From assembly GCA_017562135.1 (NCBI GenBank), contig QEYB01001583.1, forward strand, positions 33,190 through 97,189: DNA of 64,000 bases, in the 5' to 3' direction. Below, piece by piece: positions 1 to 9,982 of this stretch; positions within the stretch are counted from its first letter, which is position 1, and each line of letters opens with the position of its first letter. Below the pieces are notes generated by a model, which saw only the letters and a program-made list of their open reading frames with translations, made no database searches and was not told the origin of the DNA. The DNA is from Dipylidium caninum (lineage: Eukaryota > Platyhelminthes > Cestoda > Cyclophyllidea > Dipylidiidae). The translations under genes were made by a program, and so were the position numbers.

Positions 1-7
1 CCTCGTC

Positions 8-896
8 GCGAGGTTACTGCGCTGATTTAAATATAAACGTCTTCCGCATCACGTCGACGCCCTTTATGAACTTCTCCCCAGCAGAGCCTCGAGAAGTTGA
101 CCGACTTGGCAGAAAAATCTACACCACTGCCGCAGTCTGGTGAACGTAGACTGTGGTTGGGCCTCCAGAAGGCCACTCTGCCCACATCCTCAAATTCTTG
201 GAGCCCAAGACATCCTGGACATCAGACGTCCGCCTCACGCCCCAACCACTGCTTCCCTCATCAGTTCCCCTTTGTCTGCATGGAGAAATAAACAAGTCCC
301 GCAATTTGGCCTCTCTTCTAAGTTTATTTTTACCAAGGCATACTCGGCATTGCCATGTGTTTATCGTGGAATCGTGGCAGTTATGCCCTTCCCCAAACTC
401 TCACTCATCTCGTCGTCGTCGTCGTTTGTGAGCAGCCGGCAAGTGTATTGCAATCACCGCACCGAAGATGGTGGAGTGGCCAGCGTGGATGCGGAGGCAT
501 TGCGTTAGGCTGCAGCCTCGTGGCGACATTCATTTCCATGTTCATCATGACAAAGGCGTTACTGAATATTCAGAGTTGCTCCAATCTAGGGGAGATACAA
601 ACACCCGCCTTGGGTGATTCTGAGTTCTCGAGACGAGAGCAACAAGGGCAAGACGACGCTCTTACTTGGCTTGGTGGCTTAGTGGGGCATTGGAATCTCA
701 TTGCCGACCTACGAGACCATGGGTAAGATCACCTTGCCAAATTCCCTTCACGCATATGCGTCTAATTGACAGGACATTGCAACCTGCGTTGGGTGTATGC
801 ACGATATTTCATTGACATTTTCAACTGATAATCGACAGTCTGACAGTGGCCTGCGGGTGCAAGTTTGGGCAACGGTGAGTACTGCACGGGTCAAAT
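8..896 (+). repeat. Segmental duplication R1, copy 1
   Basis: This block is repeated in direct orientation at 37086-37978 with only scattered small differences, such as one missing C near 299 and a CGTCGTCGT run of different length near 415-425. Homology stops abruptly after a sequence reading GCACGGGTCAAA. An AATAAA at 287-292 follows a stretch that is open in two frames on the plus strand, but neither frame holds across the two copies, so I assign no gene. The window edge cuts the block, so its left limit is unknown. Confidence 0.8.
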
Positions 897-1300
897 GCTA
901 AAGTGGGGATGCTAGGAGGGCCGCGGTGAGGCGGAGAAGGGTGGAAAGGTGTGGGAAAGGGCAAGGAGGTGAGAAAGTTGACCATACTTGTGGGCGCCAT
1001 GTAGGCTGGAGCACGTGTCCTCTGTGGAATGTGCTCTTGAATCGTCTGTCTCCCTCCCACACACTCACCTGCAACTGAGCGCCAACCCCTCGGCCTACTT
1101 CAACAAGTCAAGATTTATGCTCATTGAATCCTACTTGGGCAAGTAGTATTACAATCTCTTCGATATATTCACCCATTCAGAAGAGTCACCGTACGGCTGG
1201 CAAGGACTTCGTGGACGAGTTTCATCTTTACCACCTTGCAAATTCGTCCGGCACCCTCCCTTTTCCGCATAATCTAAGCACCCATCAGCTGTTATTATGT
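897..1300. other. Unassigned stretch between R1 and R2
   Basis: A region without a gene I can support. It holds G-rich and C-rich tracts (905-965) and, from about 1110 to 1275, sequence that recurs inverted near 13030-13200 and again near 49650-49860 (for example TCTTCGATA near 1157). Frames are short and not conserved between copies. Confidence 0.4.
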
Positions 1301-2458
1301 TTTTGCTGTGGAACTGCTACTCGTAGGAGCTGATGGGGTTCGTCTACACACTTGTTGGCGTCATGCCATAATTCGGCAGCTGCCGCAACTCTTCCTTCCA
1401 CCGTGGACGATGACTACCGCCTCGTTTCCTGCTCTGCTTCTAATCAGACGCTGCCATCGCGGCCGACCTTTGGCGTGAATGTTGACGGATGGCAAAATCA
1501 GATCTTCTGGATGAAATTCGAGTCGAGTATGCCTACTACTACTGCTGCTAACATGCTTGTATTTCCATTTACTGACGCATTCAGTACTCACCTCCAAAAC
1601 TTCCGCGTCGTCAAATGACAACACGGAAGTCGAAAGAGAGTGGCGGTTGGTTGAGAGGTTAGCAAGGTAGGCGGCGATTTGAGGCCGCGTCCGGTGCACG
1701 GAGGAGCAAGAGGCTGAATGCACACCAAGAAAGAAGGCAGAGGAGACCAAATGTTGGCTGGATTCCACTCCAACGCGATGGAGTTGACACTCGTGTAATA
1801 TTCAGGCTACGAGGTCTCCGATTCTCTCGAGAATGGCGAATTAGGCCCAGAGTCACGAGTGAGGACTGACTGGACGCCGCTTCCACATTGGATCCTTTCG
1901 TGGCTTCACCAACCAAATGATCAGAGGTATGGTTATTTATCGGACTCGTGGACATTTCCAAAGAAGTCAATCACGAGAGAAAGGAGGAAGCTTCTTTTCT
2001 CTGGCACAATTCCCACGCTCACCGAGTGGTCGCGGGTGACGACGTTTTACGACGTTGCAGTGCGGCCCAACTGCGCGCGAAGACGCGTCGTGAGGCTTGG
2101 CGCTGAGTTGATGAAGGACACAAGGACGTGTAGTCGCTGTGAGGCGAACAGGAGTCAATGGAACGGCATGGCTTCCTCTTCCACCGAGTGTCACTTGCAG
2201 CGCCCTCCTTGATGGGATTTGAGAAGAACGCCTCGATGACGCCTTAAATAGGCGCTTGAGAGTGCGGAGAGCGCAGCTCACTAGTCAGCGGTGAGTGGAT
2301 GTCAGTTGATGAGTTTTACTCACGTAGATGTCTCCTCGATTGAAAACCGCTCACTGCTCAGTATACGAGAGGCAATCAGCCTGGCTCACATGCCATTTGC
2401 ACCCTCTACGTCTACTGACTCCTCAACTGACGCGAACTCCACTGCTCTTTCTGCTTGC
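1301..2458 (+). repeat. Segmental duplication R2, copy 1
   Basis: The block recurs directly at 39105-40256, and its right part recurs inverted at 12590-13003. Copies share a distinctive stretch ending in GCGGAGAGCGCAGCTCACTA near 2265-2284, the same junction that is fused to A-family sequence at 50488. Small indels separate the copies. Confidence 0.8.
1352..1618 (+). CDS. Candidate exon J, unknown protein (low confidence)
   Basis: An open frame of 88 codons sits in the R2 block. It contains a stretch reading DDDYRLVSCSASNQT and later FTDAFSTHLQNF before the stop. The composition is protein-like and a TCGTAG splice-acceptor-like site lies just upstream near 1326. Against it, the minus strand is open over nearly the same span, and the second copy near 39160-39430 has a one-base deletion (TTTCC against TTCC) that breaks the frame. 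I recognise no domain. This may be a real exon, a shadow, or non-coding. Confidence 0.2.
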   Translation: MLASCHNSAAAATLPSTVDDDYRLVSCSASNQTLPSRPTFGVNVDGWQNQIFWMKFESSMPTTTAANMLVFPFTDAFSTHLQNFRVVK

Positions 2459-2695
2459 AACTGTCTCCTTAACCCGCCGCCATCTTCACTCGTGGTTGAT
2501 GGATGAGGCTTTGTCCAGTCCACCGTCGCACAGGTAATCCCAACTCAATTCACCTTGGCCAAAAGGGTGAGTCGAAAAGAGATAAAATGAGAACAGAGAA
2601 GGGGAGAGGAGAGACTCTGTATCCGACGCTGCGGTCGCATATTTCCTCAGGTTGGGGCGTCTGCGTGATGGAAAGAAGCTGAACCACATGGAGAC

Positions 2696-2920
2696 ATGGG
2701 ACGGCGTTTCCTCTCGACACTTTCGACGCAGAGTTTGCGACGCTCCTTTCCACTGCCCAGAGACTCTGTGGACCTGCGTCTCGTCTTCGGGATCTTTCGC
2801 GACGACGTAATGCCAGAGACAGAAAGATTTTGTGCATATTTTGACCTGCGTGTTATTCACCCTTCAGTTGACAATCCGCTGAGAAGCGGGATGACATGGT
2901 GGCAGACAGGCTGGTCTTAG
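2696..2920 (+). CDS. Candidate exon L, unknown protein (strand uncertain)
   Basis: The plus-strand frame reads protein-like between about 2755 and 2890, with motifs RLVFGIFRDDVMPETERF and YFDLRVIHPSVDNPL. AG dinucleotides near 2731 and 2760 could serve as acceptors. The minus strand (2860-2486) is also open, and its 3' half, ending DKASSINHE then stop, is shared with 16700-16957, 57020-57280 and 29950-30110. The two readings cannot both be right over their whole length. A conserved stop shared by four copies favours the minus strand for 2486-2700, while the plus frame looks better for 2755-2900. No family recognised. Confidence 0.3.
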   Translation: MGRRFLSTLSTQSLRRSFPLPRDSVDLRLVFGIFRDDVMPETERFCAYFDLRVIHPSVDNPLRSGMTWWQTGWS

Positions 2921-4340
2921 CGAATAGTCGCCTCGAGACAAAACTAATCATGCGGTCGCGGTCTCGAGAAGGTGAAGTGCTAATTGCTGGTCTCACTTTC
3001 TCCCAAGTGTCCCTGCGGCTTAGAGTATGCCGGCAGGAAGTGCAAAAGGGCTTGAAGTAATCTGAAGGAATCTTAAATCGCGACGACTCCTGAGTGACGA
3101 AAATGGTGATGGAAACACAAGAGAGACAAAAGGAAATGAATCGTCATGGCAGAAATAAGTTGACATGGTAAGGGATGAAGTGACTTCTGACTTGGCCAAG
3201 GAGACTGGAGGGAGAATTGGAGGTGCCCGTAGGGCATCGAACCAAAGTGGAGTCTACTGACTAGTCGGAGAGGTGCGAAAATGAGCTCAAAATGTCAGTC
3301 CTCCATTCAAATCAGCCCTCAATACCTCACAGTCTAATCACTGCCATGGCCAAACGTTCGAGTACTTCAGCATGCATTTGCCCTGCTATCACATTCAGCT
3401 GTAAAAGCTGGAAGCTCAGTGCAGTGTGTATGGGGACGGATGAAAAGGGCGTCACGAGAGACCACAATGGCCCGTCGAGTAAACACAGCCGTGACAAGGC
3501 GGTGATGAAAGCTGCACTTCACTTCTTCTCGGTTTTGTCAACGATCTTGTTGATGTAGCTGGGAAATCGGGTGCATTCCGCCATTGCGACACGGTGGCGT
3601 TGAAACAGTTTTGTCCTGCAGACTTGTTGCAAGACATGCGACCAGTGCAAACTGGGCGCGGGTGAGTGGAAGTAGCAGCTCCCAGGCCACCAGCGCGGCA
3701 TGCACAGACGCCGCCTACTGAGGGGCACCGTGGAAGATATGTCGACTTGATTCGAGTAAAATGCGTGTTTGTGATGGACAGAAGGGCGTTTCAACCCAAA
3801 CACATACATCGTCATTGTCCAGCAGCGTCAGTAAATAAACTTGGGCTGTTACGAACAGTGCCAACACTCGACGATGACCCACAATTCGACTGGTAAAGGG
3901 GCTCGTCTGCATCACTGCCCTGAACAAAGGGAAGAGCAAGACGCTCCGTGGCATTTGCTTAATCATCGTTCGCCTTCAACGTCTTCATCCTGGACAGTTT
4001 TGATAGGCAAAACGAGGGATGGGTGACGCCGTCGAAATCCTCCTCTTTCGCCTCCAACCACTTTCAGTGGATGTCAACCGCCGAGAGAAGATTCGCAAAC
4101 AAGGGAGAAGGGACTTCCGCCTCAGCATGCTCCTGATACACGAAACTATGCTGGTCAGGCGACCGCCTCCCTTCACCGTGGTAAATGAGCTGTCCTAAAA
4201 GACAACAGTTGATCCTCCAGGAAAGTGGACGTCCTTGCATGAGGCCATCAAACGGCGGTTACCAAAAAAGAAGATTAAAGCTGCGAAGAGGGCCATTGGA
4301 AAGCAACTGAGAGCCAACATTCTGCCTCCATGCCGGTTAA
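2921..4340. other. Mostly unique region without a supported gene
   Basis: No copy of this stretch was noticed elsewhere in the window, apart from its last part. Open frames are short and overlap on both strands. Around 3895-4025 the text resembles the flank of the A-family blocks (compare CATCACTGCCCTGAACAAAG with 9830 and 18340). I see no repeat array, RNA gene or promoter that I can defend. Confidence 0.4.
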
Positions 4341-4470
4341 GAGAACAGCAACTTGACTTCTTGTATGCCCGTCGGTTGCCACTGTCGTCTGCAAACGGCA
4401 GAACTCGCGACAAAGTGTGCATTGCCTTTCTGTTCACCATGCCACAGGGCCTTTTTCTTGTCATGTGCAG

Positions 4471-4504
4471 TCTTCACTAATGGACGCACTCGTGTGCATA
4501 AATA
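4471..4504 (+). promoter_or_regulatory. Candidate core promoter of A1
   Basis: An upstream box reading TCTTCACTAATGGAC is followed by a TATA-like ATAAATA at 4498-4504, about 37 bases before the A1 start codon. The same box, in the same place relative to exon 1, occurs before A2 (9242-9258, minus), A5 (28397-28413, minus) and A6 (53953-53970, minus), and in partial form before A4 (24163-24178). The TATA element varies between copies (ATAAATA, ATTAATA). Its fixed position before the signal-peptide exon supports a promoter role. Confidence 0.55.
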
Positions 4505-4540
4505 TCCGCACCAGAATGCAGCAGCATCCATCATTTTGGA

Positions 4541-5484
4541 ATGCACGCCAACGCAAGCTTCCATCTTCTCCTCCTTCGTCATCGCCTCCTCGTCTTCCTC
4601 GTCCTCGTCCTCGACCACCTCCTCCTCCTCCTCCTCTTCACCTCGGCTACTATCTGTTCGCTCGCAGAGGAAAGTGAGAGTGCGCACTTCTGCTCCGACG
4701 CCAGTCCCATGAGTGAGGACCAATTCCTCCTACGTTCGCATTGCATGGCGACTGGCACTCGCCACACGCCACCCGCCACCCGCCAATAGCCCCTCGGTCT
4801 ACTTCTCATTCTTTCCGGCAGGTTGCTCTCCGTCTCACGCCTTCGCCGTCGAGGCCATCAACAAGAACATCGCCCACCTCGTCTACACGGGCTATAAGAC
4901 GTTGTGCATCAAATGGCCTTGCCTGGACGACGTGGTGTGGGGTGTCGACACTGTCGTCTCGAGGGTTTCCGTTTGTCATGGGGTGTCGCAGTCAAAAATG
5001 GAACTCGAATGTTTCGTTGAGGTGCGTATTTGGACCTCACAGGAAGTTACAACGAGTCGCGTCCTCCCCCGTATATCACTCCATTCTGCCCACTTTCGTG
5101 CCTCGCGTCACTTCCCTTCGCCTCTATCTCGAGCCTTCTCTTACTCCCCTCGAGACTTGAGCGGAGCCGCATGGAGAAGAAAGCCTTCGTCACCGCCAAC
5201 CCCAACATCCTCGTCAATGCAAAGCTGCAGTACAACGGTGTGCTACGAATCAACCGGTGAAGGTCAAACACTTGAGGATTCTCCAGACACAGTGGATTAA
5301 CTGCGTGCAGTGGTGGAAATTGGCATTCACGCCTGTCTCCTACGTTTCTCCTATTACTACATCAAGAATTTATGTGGCTTCGGATGGCGGCCGTAGACAA
5401 GTGCATGTAGGGGTGTATACGCCCCTTGTCCTTGTCCTCGCACTCGTCGTCTTCATGTTCCTATTAGTTTCTCCTTCTTCATGA
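4541..5484 (+). CDS. A1: secreted cysteine-containing family protein, best-preserved splice sites
   Basis: Exon 1 (4541-4712) starts MHANASF and encodes a strongly hydrophobic signal peptide, then SDASPM. A GTGAGG donor follows. Exon 2 (4822-5021) begins after CCGGCAG and contains CSPSHAFAVEAINKNIAHL, GYKTLCIKW and LECFVE, ending at a GTGCGT donor. Exon 3 starts at 5162 with KKAFVTANPNILVNAKLQY and VLRINR. Phases match across both introns (109 and 140 bases). Beyond 5257 the frame is uncertain. One frame ends with a hydrophobic tail (YTPLVLVLALVVFMFLLV, stop at 5482-5484), which could be a membrane or GPI-anchor signal, while the frame matching other copies shows a stop near 5300. It is the only copy with a GT donor directly after exon 2. 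No known family was identified, so the function is unknown. Confidence 0.6.
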
Positions 5485-5494
5485 GTGGCGGACA

Positions 5495-5605
5495 ATTGGG
5501 CTCATGTCGAGGACGTCGGAGTCGTGCCCTGAGACTTCTCGCTGTTCCTTCCATGTCATGTGTGCATTTCGCGTTAATATGTTTAATTGAAGTGGATGGA
5601 AGAAA
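5495..5605 (-). CDS. D-family fragment on the strand opposite A1's 3' flank
   Basis: On the minus strand the sequence carries the D-family signature: CCATCCACTTCAATT, then codons for RNA-H-MTWK-QREVS. The second copy (50992-50840, minus) reads STSINILTRNAHMTWKEQRE in one frame, and an extra T near 5582 breaks the frame here. The D copy at 7869-8063 has the related reading STSTDKLARNASMTWKAQRE with no indel between them. The fragment runs toward A1's tail, so the two units converge. It may be a coding exon or part of a shared 3' flank. Confidence 0.3.
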
Positions 5606-5953
5606 TTCCTGCTGAAGCACTGGGTGGAGACGTCCATTTTTCCTCGGCTTGTGGGGAAGTTTTGCCTAGTGCCTCATCGATATCTTCGTCTTACCCAGTT
5701 CAGCCGTTATGTCAGTCGGGAGGAGTCGCGAAACCGATGGGGTACGACACCCCAAGGTTGGTGTTCAGCTGAGAATAGTCTTTCAAACACCTTACGCGAT
5801 TTTGTTGCTCCATGCTCAGCCTCGAGGCCATCTTCAGTGTTATAACGTCAGAGGCAAGAGTTGCGGCCTTGAGCACAAAACAGTCTCCGTTAATGGACAC
5901 CCGCGGGGCATAAAAAGGGGCGTAACACCAAGGTGGATCGGCAACATCCAGAG

Positions 5954-6335
5954 ATGATATGGAATTCACCTGCCTCTCACCTCCTTCCATTCCGCCTGAC
6001 CTTTCTCCTCTTTGTCGTCTTTCCCCTCAATTGCGTTAGCGCTTGTACATCGCAGAGCCGAGATTTCCGAGATTCCTACAGGTAACCTTCAGTTGTCCCG
6101 CAGCTCACGCATTGTGTGGTGCCCGAAATCAGGAATGCCAATTCATCAGGCATTGTGTTGCAGGCGCTTGCCCCAATTCCCGGTCTTGATATGATGCGAT
6201 GAATGAGAATGTGGAATATTTGCTGGCGCGCAGTTCGAAGGCGATGACAATTCGAAGGAGTTAAAAAGACGAAACGTGGACACTCGACTCAACTACGGTC
6301 TCGTCGAGGGCCAATTGTACACTCTCTGTCAACCG
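5954..6335 (+). pseudogene. B1: B-branch gene, truncated by an internal deletion
   Basis: Exon 1 (5954-6081) starts MIWNSPASHLLPFRL, followed by a hydrophobic stretch LTFLLFVVFPLNCVSA that fits a signal peptide, and ends at a GGTAACC donor. Exon 2 begins at 6164 after GTTGCAG with ACPNSRS, then a TGA, then MNENVEYLLARSSKA, DETWTLDS and NCTLSVNR. At about 6334 the sequence jumps straight to TTGTGTGCTTTAG, which in the related copy B3 lies about 515 bases further on. The end of exon 2 and all of exon 3 are therefore missing. The TGA stands where B3 has GGA. The splice phase of exons 1 and 2 also does not match. Probably non-functional. Confidence 0.55.
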
Positions 6336-6396
6336 CCGTGTTGTGTGCTTTAGTCACCACACGGCTGACAGTAAAGTGCAGCCTTCTCGTGGGCTC

Positions 6397-6420
6397 GGGT
6401 GGGTGGGTGGGTGGGTGGGA
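6397..6420 (+). repeat. (GGGT)n short tandem repeat
   Basis: A tetranucleotide GGGT run that recurs at the same place in the B-block copies at 26405-26429 and 52221-52246, with different lengths. Confidence 0.85.
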
Positions 6421-6749
6421 TGAGCTTAGACGAGAGTTGTTTCGACAACATGTGCGGTAGGTCTCGTTTGGAAGAGTGGCGGCTTGAAGGGTGTGACGAT
6501 GAAGGCGGTCGCAGAGTGGGAAGCGATTAACTCGGCATAGCTGGGGTGGGAATCGTGAATGGGTGAACTGCGCCATCACTAAGAACAGAAAATATTCAGC
6601 ATCACAGCAAAAGCACCCAAATAAATCAGTCTCGTCAGCATACGAAATTATACTGTTAGCCAGCAGGCCCACTTTCGACAAGAGCTTCTGCATCACTGTC
6701 CTGAACACAGAAATAACAAGAGGCATCAATCAGCAGTTGAAGAGAGTCA

Positions 6750-7315
6750 TACAGTCGCTGCATCCTCGCCTGCCCTCAACACTTCCATGCCAAGCAGTCT
6801 TGACAGGCAAGACGAGAAACAGACGGCGCCGTCGACCTCCTTCTGCTCCGCCCCTTGCCCCTCAACGTGGTGTGGTCGGCCAATGGAGAGGAGGAGGCAA
6901 GGTGGAGAGAGCGTTGTGAGCATGGACTTCCCCACAGTCCACTCGTCCGACTGCGAATGCGCCACTACCACCCACTCGTCTGTCTCCACGCCGCTTCAGC
7001 TCAACTCTCACTCCCTTCTTCGCCATTGTCTCACCTACCGCGGATGTGCTCAATTGCGAGGAGGAAGTGTGTTGAGGCAAAAGCTCCCGGCCTGTCAGAC
7101 CGTGTTTGCTGGGACAGCCCCACATGTCCACGTGATGGTGACTATCAGCGAGGCCACTCGCCGTTCGCTCCCACCACACCTCCCAACACTGTCAGTTGGT
7201 CATTTTCTGCTTCTTGGCCGCGTGCACAACCGAATTGCGACGGTTTCCGCCTGCGTCAGAAGACGCTTTTGCCTTCAACTGCTGCCGCGGTCTCCAGAGA
7301 GAGCGGTTGAGGCAA
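6750..7315 (+). repeat. C block, copy 1
   Basis: A block of about 560 bases found also at 11500-12075, 52610-53175 and 63085-63590, with a partial inverted copy near 40430-40600. It begins near CTTGACAGGCAAGACGAGA. All three plus-strand frames are open for long stretches and the minus strand is partly open. Differences between the 7 kb and 11.7 kb copies do not favour any one frame, so I make no coding call. It always lies next to A or B sequence. Confidence 0.6.
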
Positions 7316-7868
7316 CGCAGCTGTCCCGCCGCTCCTCCCGCATGTCGTCCCGCTTTGCTCCCGCGCGTAGGGCGGACTCGGCTCGTGGTTCGGTGCTTCT
7401 GTATTGAGAAAACATGTTTATCGGGTTAACGCAAGAACTTAATTCGACAGTAGACCGGGGTCAGTTCACTCAGCTGAACACAACACTTCTTTCAAATACT
7501 TGGCCCATTTTAATGTTGACACTCCAATTGTTTTCACCGCGTCAAGACGTAGTGCCTCTTCTTAGTGTCATGCGAGTGTCCAGTTAGGAAACTATTTTGC
7601 GCTCAAGACCACAACTCGTGGTGGTTCCTGAACTGCAAGAATGAAAATGACTTCGGGGCTGAAGGTTGCACAATAAAATCGCCTCATGTGTTTGAAGGAC
7701 TGAGCCAGCGTGTTTCCACACAAACACGTATTTCATGCCGACGAATCTCGTGGCGCTAACGACTCCTTCCCCACTGACAGAGCAGTTCATATGGGAAAGA
7801 GGTGGACTTTGATATGCGCGCTAAGCAAGTCTACCTCCACAAGTGAGGCAAGTGAATAACTTCATGCG

Positions 7869-8063
7869 TTGGTTCATTGGGTGAATCATCCATCCACATC
7901 GACTGACAAACTGGCACGAAATGCGTCCATGACATGGAAGGCACAACGAGAAGTCTCAAGAAACCACTTCAGCGCCCTCGTAAACACCCCAAGTGCCTTC
8001 GTGGCATCGCTCGAGCTCAGCCTGACTTTTGCCTGCCTGTTTCTCCTTGGTCACGTGGATTAA
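7869..8063 (+). CDS. D-family unit convergent with A2
   Basis: The frame reads HPSTSTDKLARNASMTWKAQ then REVSRNHFSALVNTPSAF, then a hydrophobic LTFACLFLLG. The upstream codon is not ATG. A stop lies shortly before, and in the copy near 19870 a CTTCAG acceptor-like site precedes the same point, so this is more likely an internal exon than a whole gene. Compared with the diverged copy at 50992-50840 there is no indel over about 110 bases, which favours coding. Changes are not concentrated at third positions, however, which argues against it. The 3' part is open on both strands. Unknown function. Confidence 0.35.
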   Translation: MVHWVNHPSTSTDKLARNASMTWKAQREVSRNHFSALVNTPSAFVASLELSLTFACLFLLGHVD

Positions 8064-8161
8064 CCTGCAGGCCACTTGCCTCTCCGTGATAATTTGTCGT
8101 CAGAAAGGAAACCTCAACACCCATTCCACACACTCCCGCCTCACCTCATGCAAAGCCGAGT

Positions 8162-9186
8162 CTACTCTCCTCTCCTCTCCCCTCCTTCCCTCCTCGCCTC
8201 CTCGCCTCCCCCCACCCCACATACTCCACCACCCTCGCCACTACGTTTGTCCACTGCGCTCATCCACCGTTTGCTAGTTAGGAACACAGGAGAGGCAGTC
8301 GAAGAACAAGGAAAGGAGGAGCGTACACACCCCACACGCGTTTGTCTATGGCCTTCATCCAAAAATGTATATATTTTTTTGCCGTGGTAACAGGCGAAAC
8401 CGAGAAGGTAGGCACGTATGTCACTCTCCACCACTGCACACAATTCATCGCTGTCCCGAAGAATCGTCACGTGTTTGGACTTCACCTCGGCGTGAAACTG
8501 CTTTACCTGGTTGATGCGGAGGACGTCGTTGTGCTGCACCTTCGCGCCGACGAGGATGCCGAGAGTGGCGATAACGAAGGCGTTCTTCTCCGTGTGCCTT
8601 CGCTTAACTCTTGCGGGGATGCAGAAGAAGGCTCTGGTTAGAGGCGACACGATGCGAAGCGAAGCAGGGCGAGGCATGCAAGTGGGGCTGGTAGAGTAAC
8701 CTACTGAGGGGGACCCGAATTGGAGTAACTGCGTGTGAAGCTCAAATTTCGTCCCTCGACGGAGCATTGGAATTTTATTTCTGACTGCGACACCTCATGA
8801 CAATCGGAAGTCCACGAGACGACGCCGTCGTCGCCCCGCCACACTTCGTTGGAGTAAGGCCATTTGATGGACAACGCCTTATAGCCAGTTTGGACGAGGT
8901 GGGCGATGTTCTTGCTGATGGCCTCGACGTCGTAGGTGCGAGACGGACAGCGGCCCGCTGGAAAGAAAGTGAGTTAGACGGAGAGATGGGCGGCGGATAG
9001 CGGGTGGCGATTGCCTGTCGTCATGAAAAGGGGACTGGGGAGAAAGGGACTTTTACTCATGGGACTGGTGTTGGAGTAGAAGTGTACCCTCTCCTTCTCT
9101 GCAGACGAGCAGACAGTAGCCACGGCGAGGAGGAAGACGAGGAGGCGCCGAGGGAGGTGGAGCTCGACGGTTGCGTTGGCGTGCAT
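8162..9186 (-). CDS. A2: secreted cysteine-containing family protein
   Basis: Exon 1 (9186-9057) reads MHANATVELHLPRRLLVFLL and then HFYSNTSPM, a signal peptide followed by a short mature start. The donor is GTAAAA. Exon 2 (8957-8755) starts after TTTCCAG and contains GRCPSRTYDVEAISKNIAHL, GYKALSIKWPY, WRGDD and FQCSVE with no stop. The exon ends at GAGGGACG, where A1 has GAGGTGCG, so the expected donor is lost. Exon 3 starts at 8602 with RRHTEKNAFVIATLGILVG and VLRINQVKQFHAEV, continues through IRAYLLGFACYHG and stays open to a stop at 8162. If spliced as in A1, the product is about 258 residues. It may use another donor or be inactive. It lies in an R4 block with a D unit beyond its 3' end. 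Confidence 0.5.
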
Positions 9187-9241
9187 TCTGAGTGGATGGA
9201 TGCTGCTGCATTGTGTCATGCCTATTAATGCAGACGAGTGT

Positions 9242-9258
9242 GTCCATTAGTGAAGACT
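9242..9258 (-). promoter_or_regulatory. Candidate promoter box of A2
   Basis: On the minus strand this reads GTCTTCACTAATGGAC, the same box as upstream of A1, followed by an ATTAATA at about the distance of a TATA element. It ends about 56 bases before the exon 1 start codon. Confidence 0.45.
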
Positions 9259-9982
9259 GCACAAGGCAAGTAAACAGGTCAATCACTGGCCCTGAGGCGG
9301 TTTTCTAGCATTTTGTCGGCAGCAGACGACAGTAGCTGCTTTCCTCTAGCCTTCGTTCACAGGGTTATTTGTCGTTTTTGGGGTACCTCCGTGAGATGGC
9401 CTCATGTAAGGACGTCCACTCCCTTGGCGGCGTGGTCTTATTCCCCTACCGTCATTGCTGCAAGTGTCTCCTCCGTGTCAGTGACTTGATCGGTTGGATG
9501 GAGCGAAGGCCACTGCAAAGAGCGAGCATCAACAGAGTCAACTTTTGTCTTTTAAGACAGCTTATTTAACAGGGTGGAGGGAGGCGGTCACCTGACCACC
9601 ATGCTTTCGCATACTGGACGCACGCTGAGGCAAGATCCCATTCTCTTGCTTCTACTCTCCCCTCGGCAGATGACCTCATGCTGAAGTGCTTGGAGGTGGA
9701 GGAGGAGCAGGTTGACGCCATCGTGTGTCCCTCCTTGTGCCTAACAGGACTGCCGGGGAATAAGGCTTTGAAGTCAGACGATGGTGTCGCAACTGCATGG
9801 CAGCATCTTTGCTCTTCCCTTTGTTCAAAGCAGTGGTGCAGACGAGCCTCTATTCTAGTAATAATTATGGATCTCCGTCGAAATTTGGTAATGACCCTCA
9901 ACAGCCCCCTTTAATCTGCGGACAATCCTGACAATGACGGTGTTTGATGAGGCATTCGCGTTGGCGAAGTTGTTTCAGTTAG

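Larger units (their letters stand above)
7410..9905 (+). repeat. Segmental duplication R4, copy 1 (carries D and A units)
   Basis: A block of about 2.5 kb containing an AATAAA (7673-7678), the D unit and the minus-strand A2 gene. It recurs directly at 26595-29045, inverted at 18255-19875, partly at 53180-54620, and in degraded form near 59000-60100 (inverted). Its start recurs at 63590-64000. It is the most frequently copied module in the window and the carrier of most A genes. Confidence 0.75.

Noticed and set aside
4561..4660. CTC/TCC tract in A1 exon 1 as a separate microsatellite
   Set aside because: It encodes the leucine-rich core of the signal peptide and is present in the exon 1 of every complete A copy, so it is treated as coding.
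6787..7407. 206-codon frame over C block 1
   Set aside because: All frames are open there, and the frame is not kept in the copies at 11500 and 52610. Proline/serine/arginine-rich text is typical of a shadow of pyrimidine-rich DNA.
8162..8767. 201-codon minus-strand frame running from A2 exon 2 through intron 2 into exon 3
   Set aside because: Its first part is out of frame with exon 2. The open intron is probably chance, although in A5 an extra base would link it.
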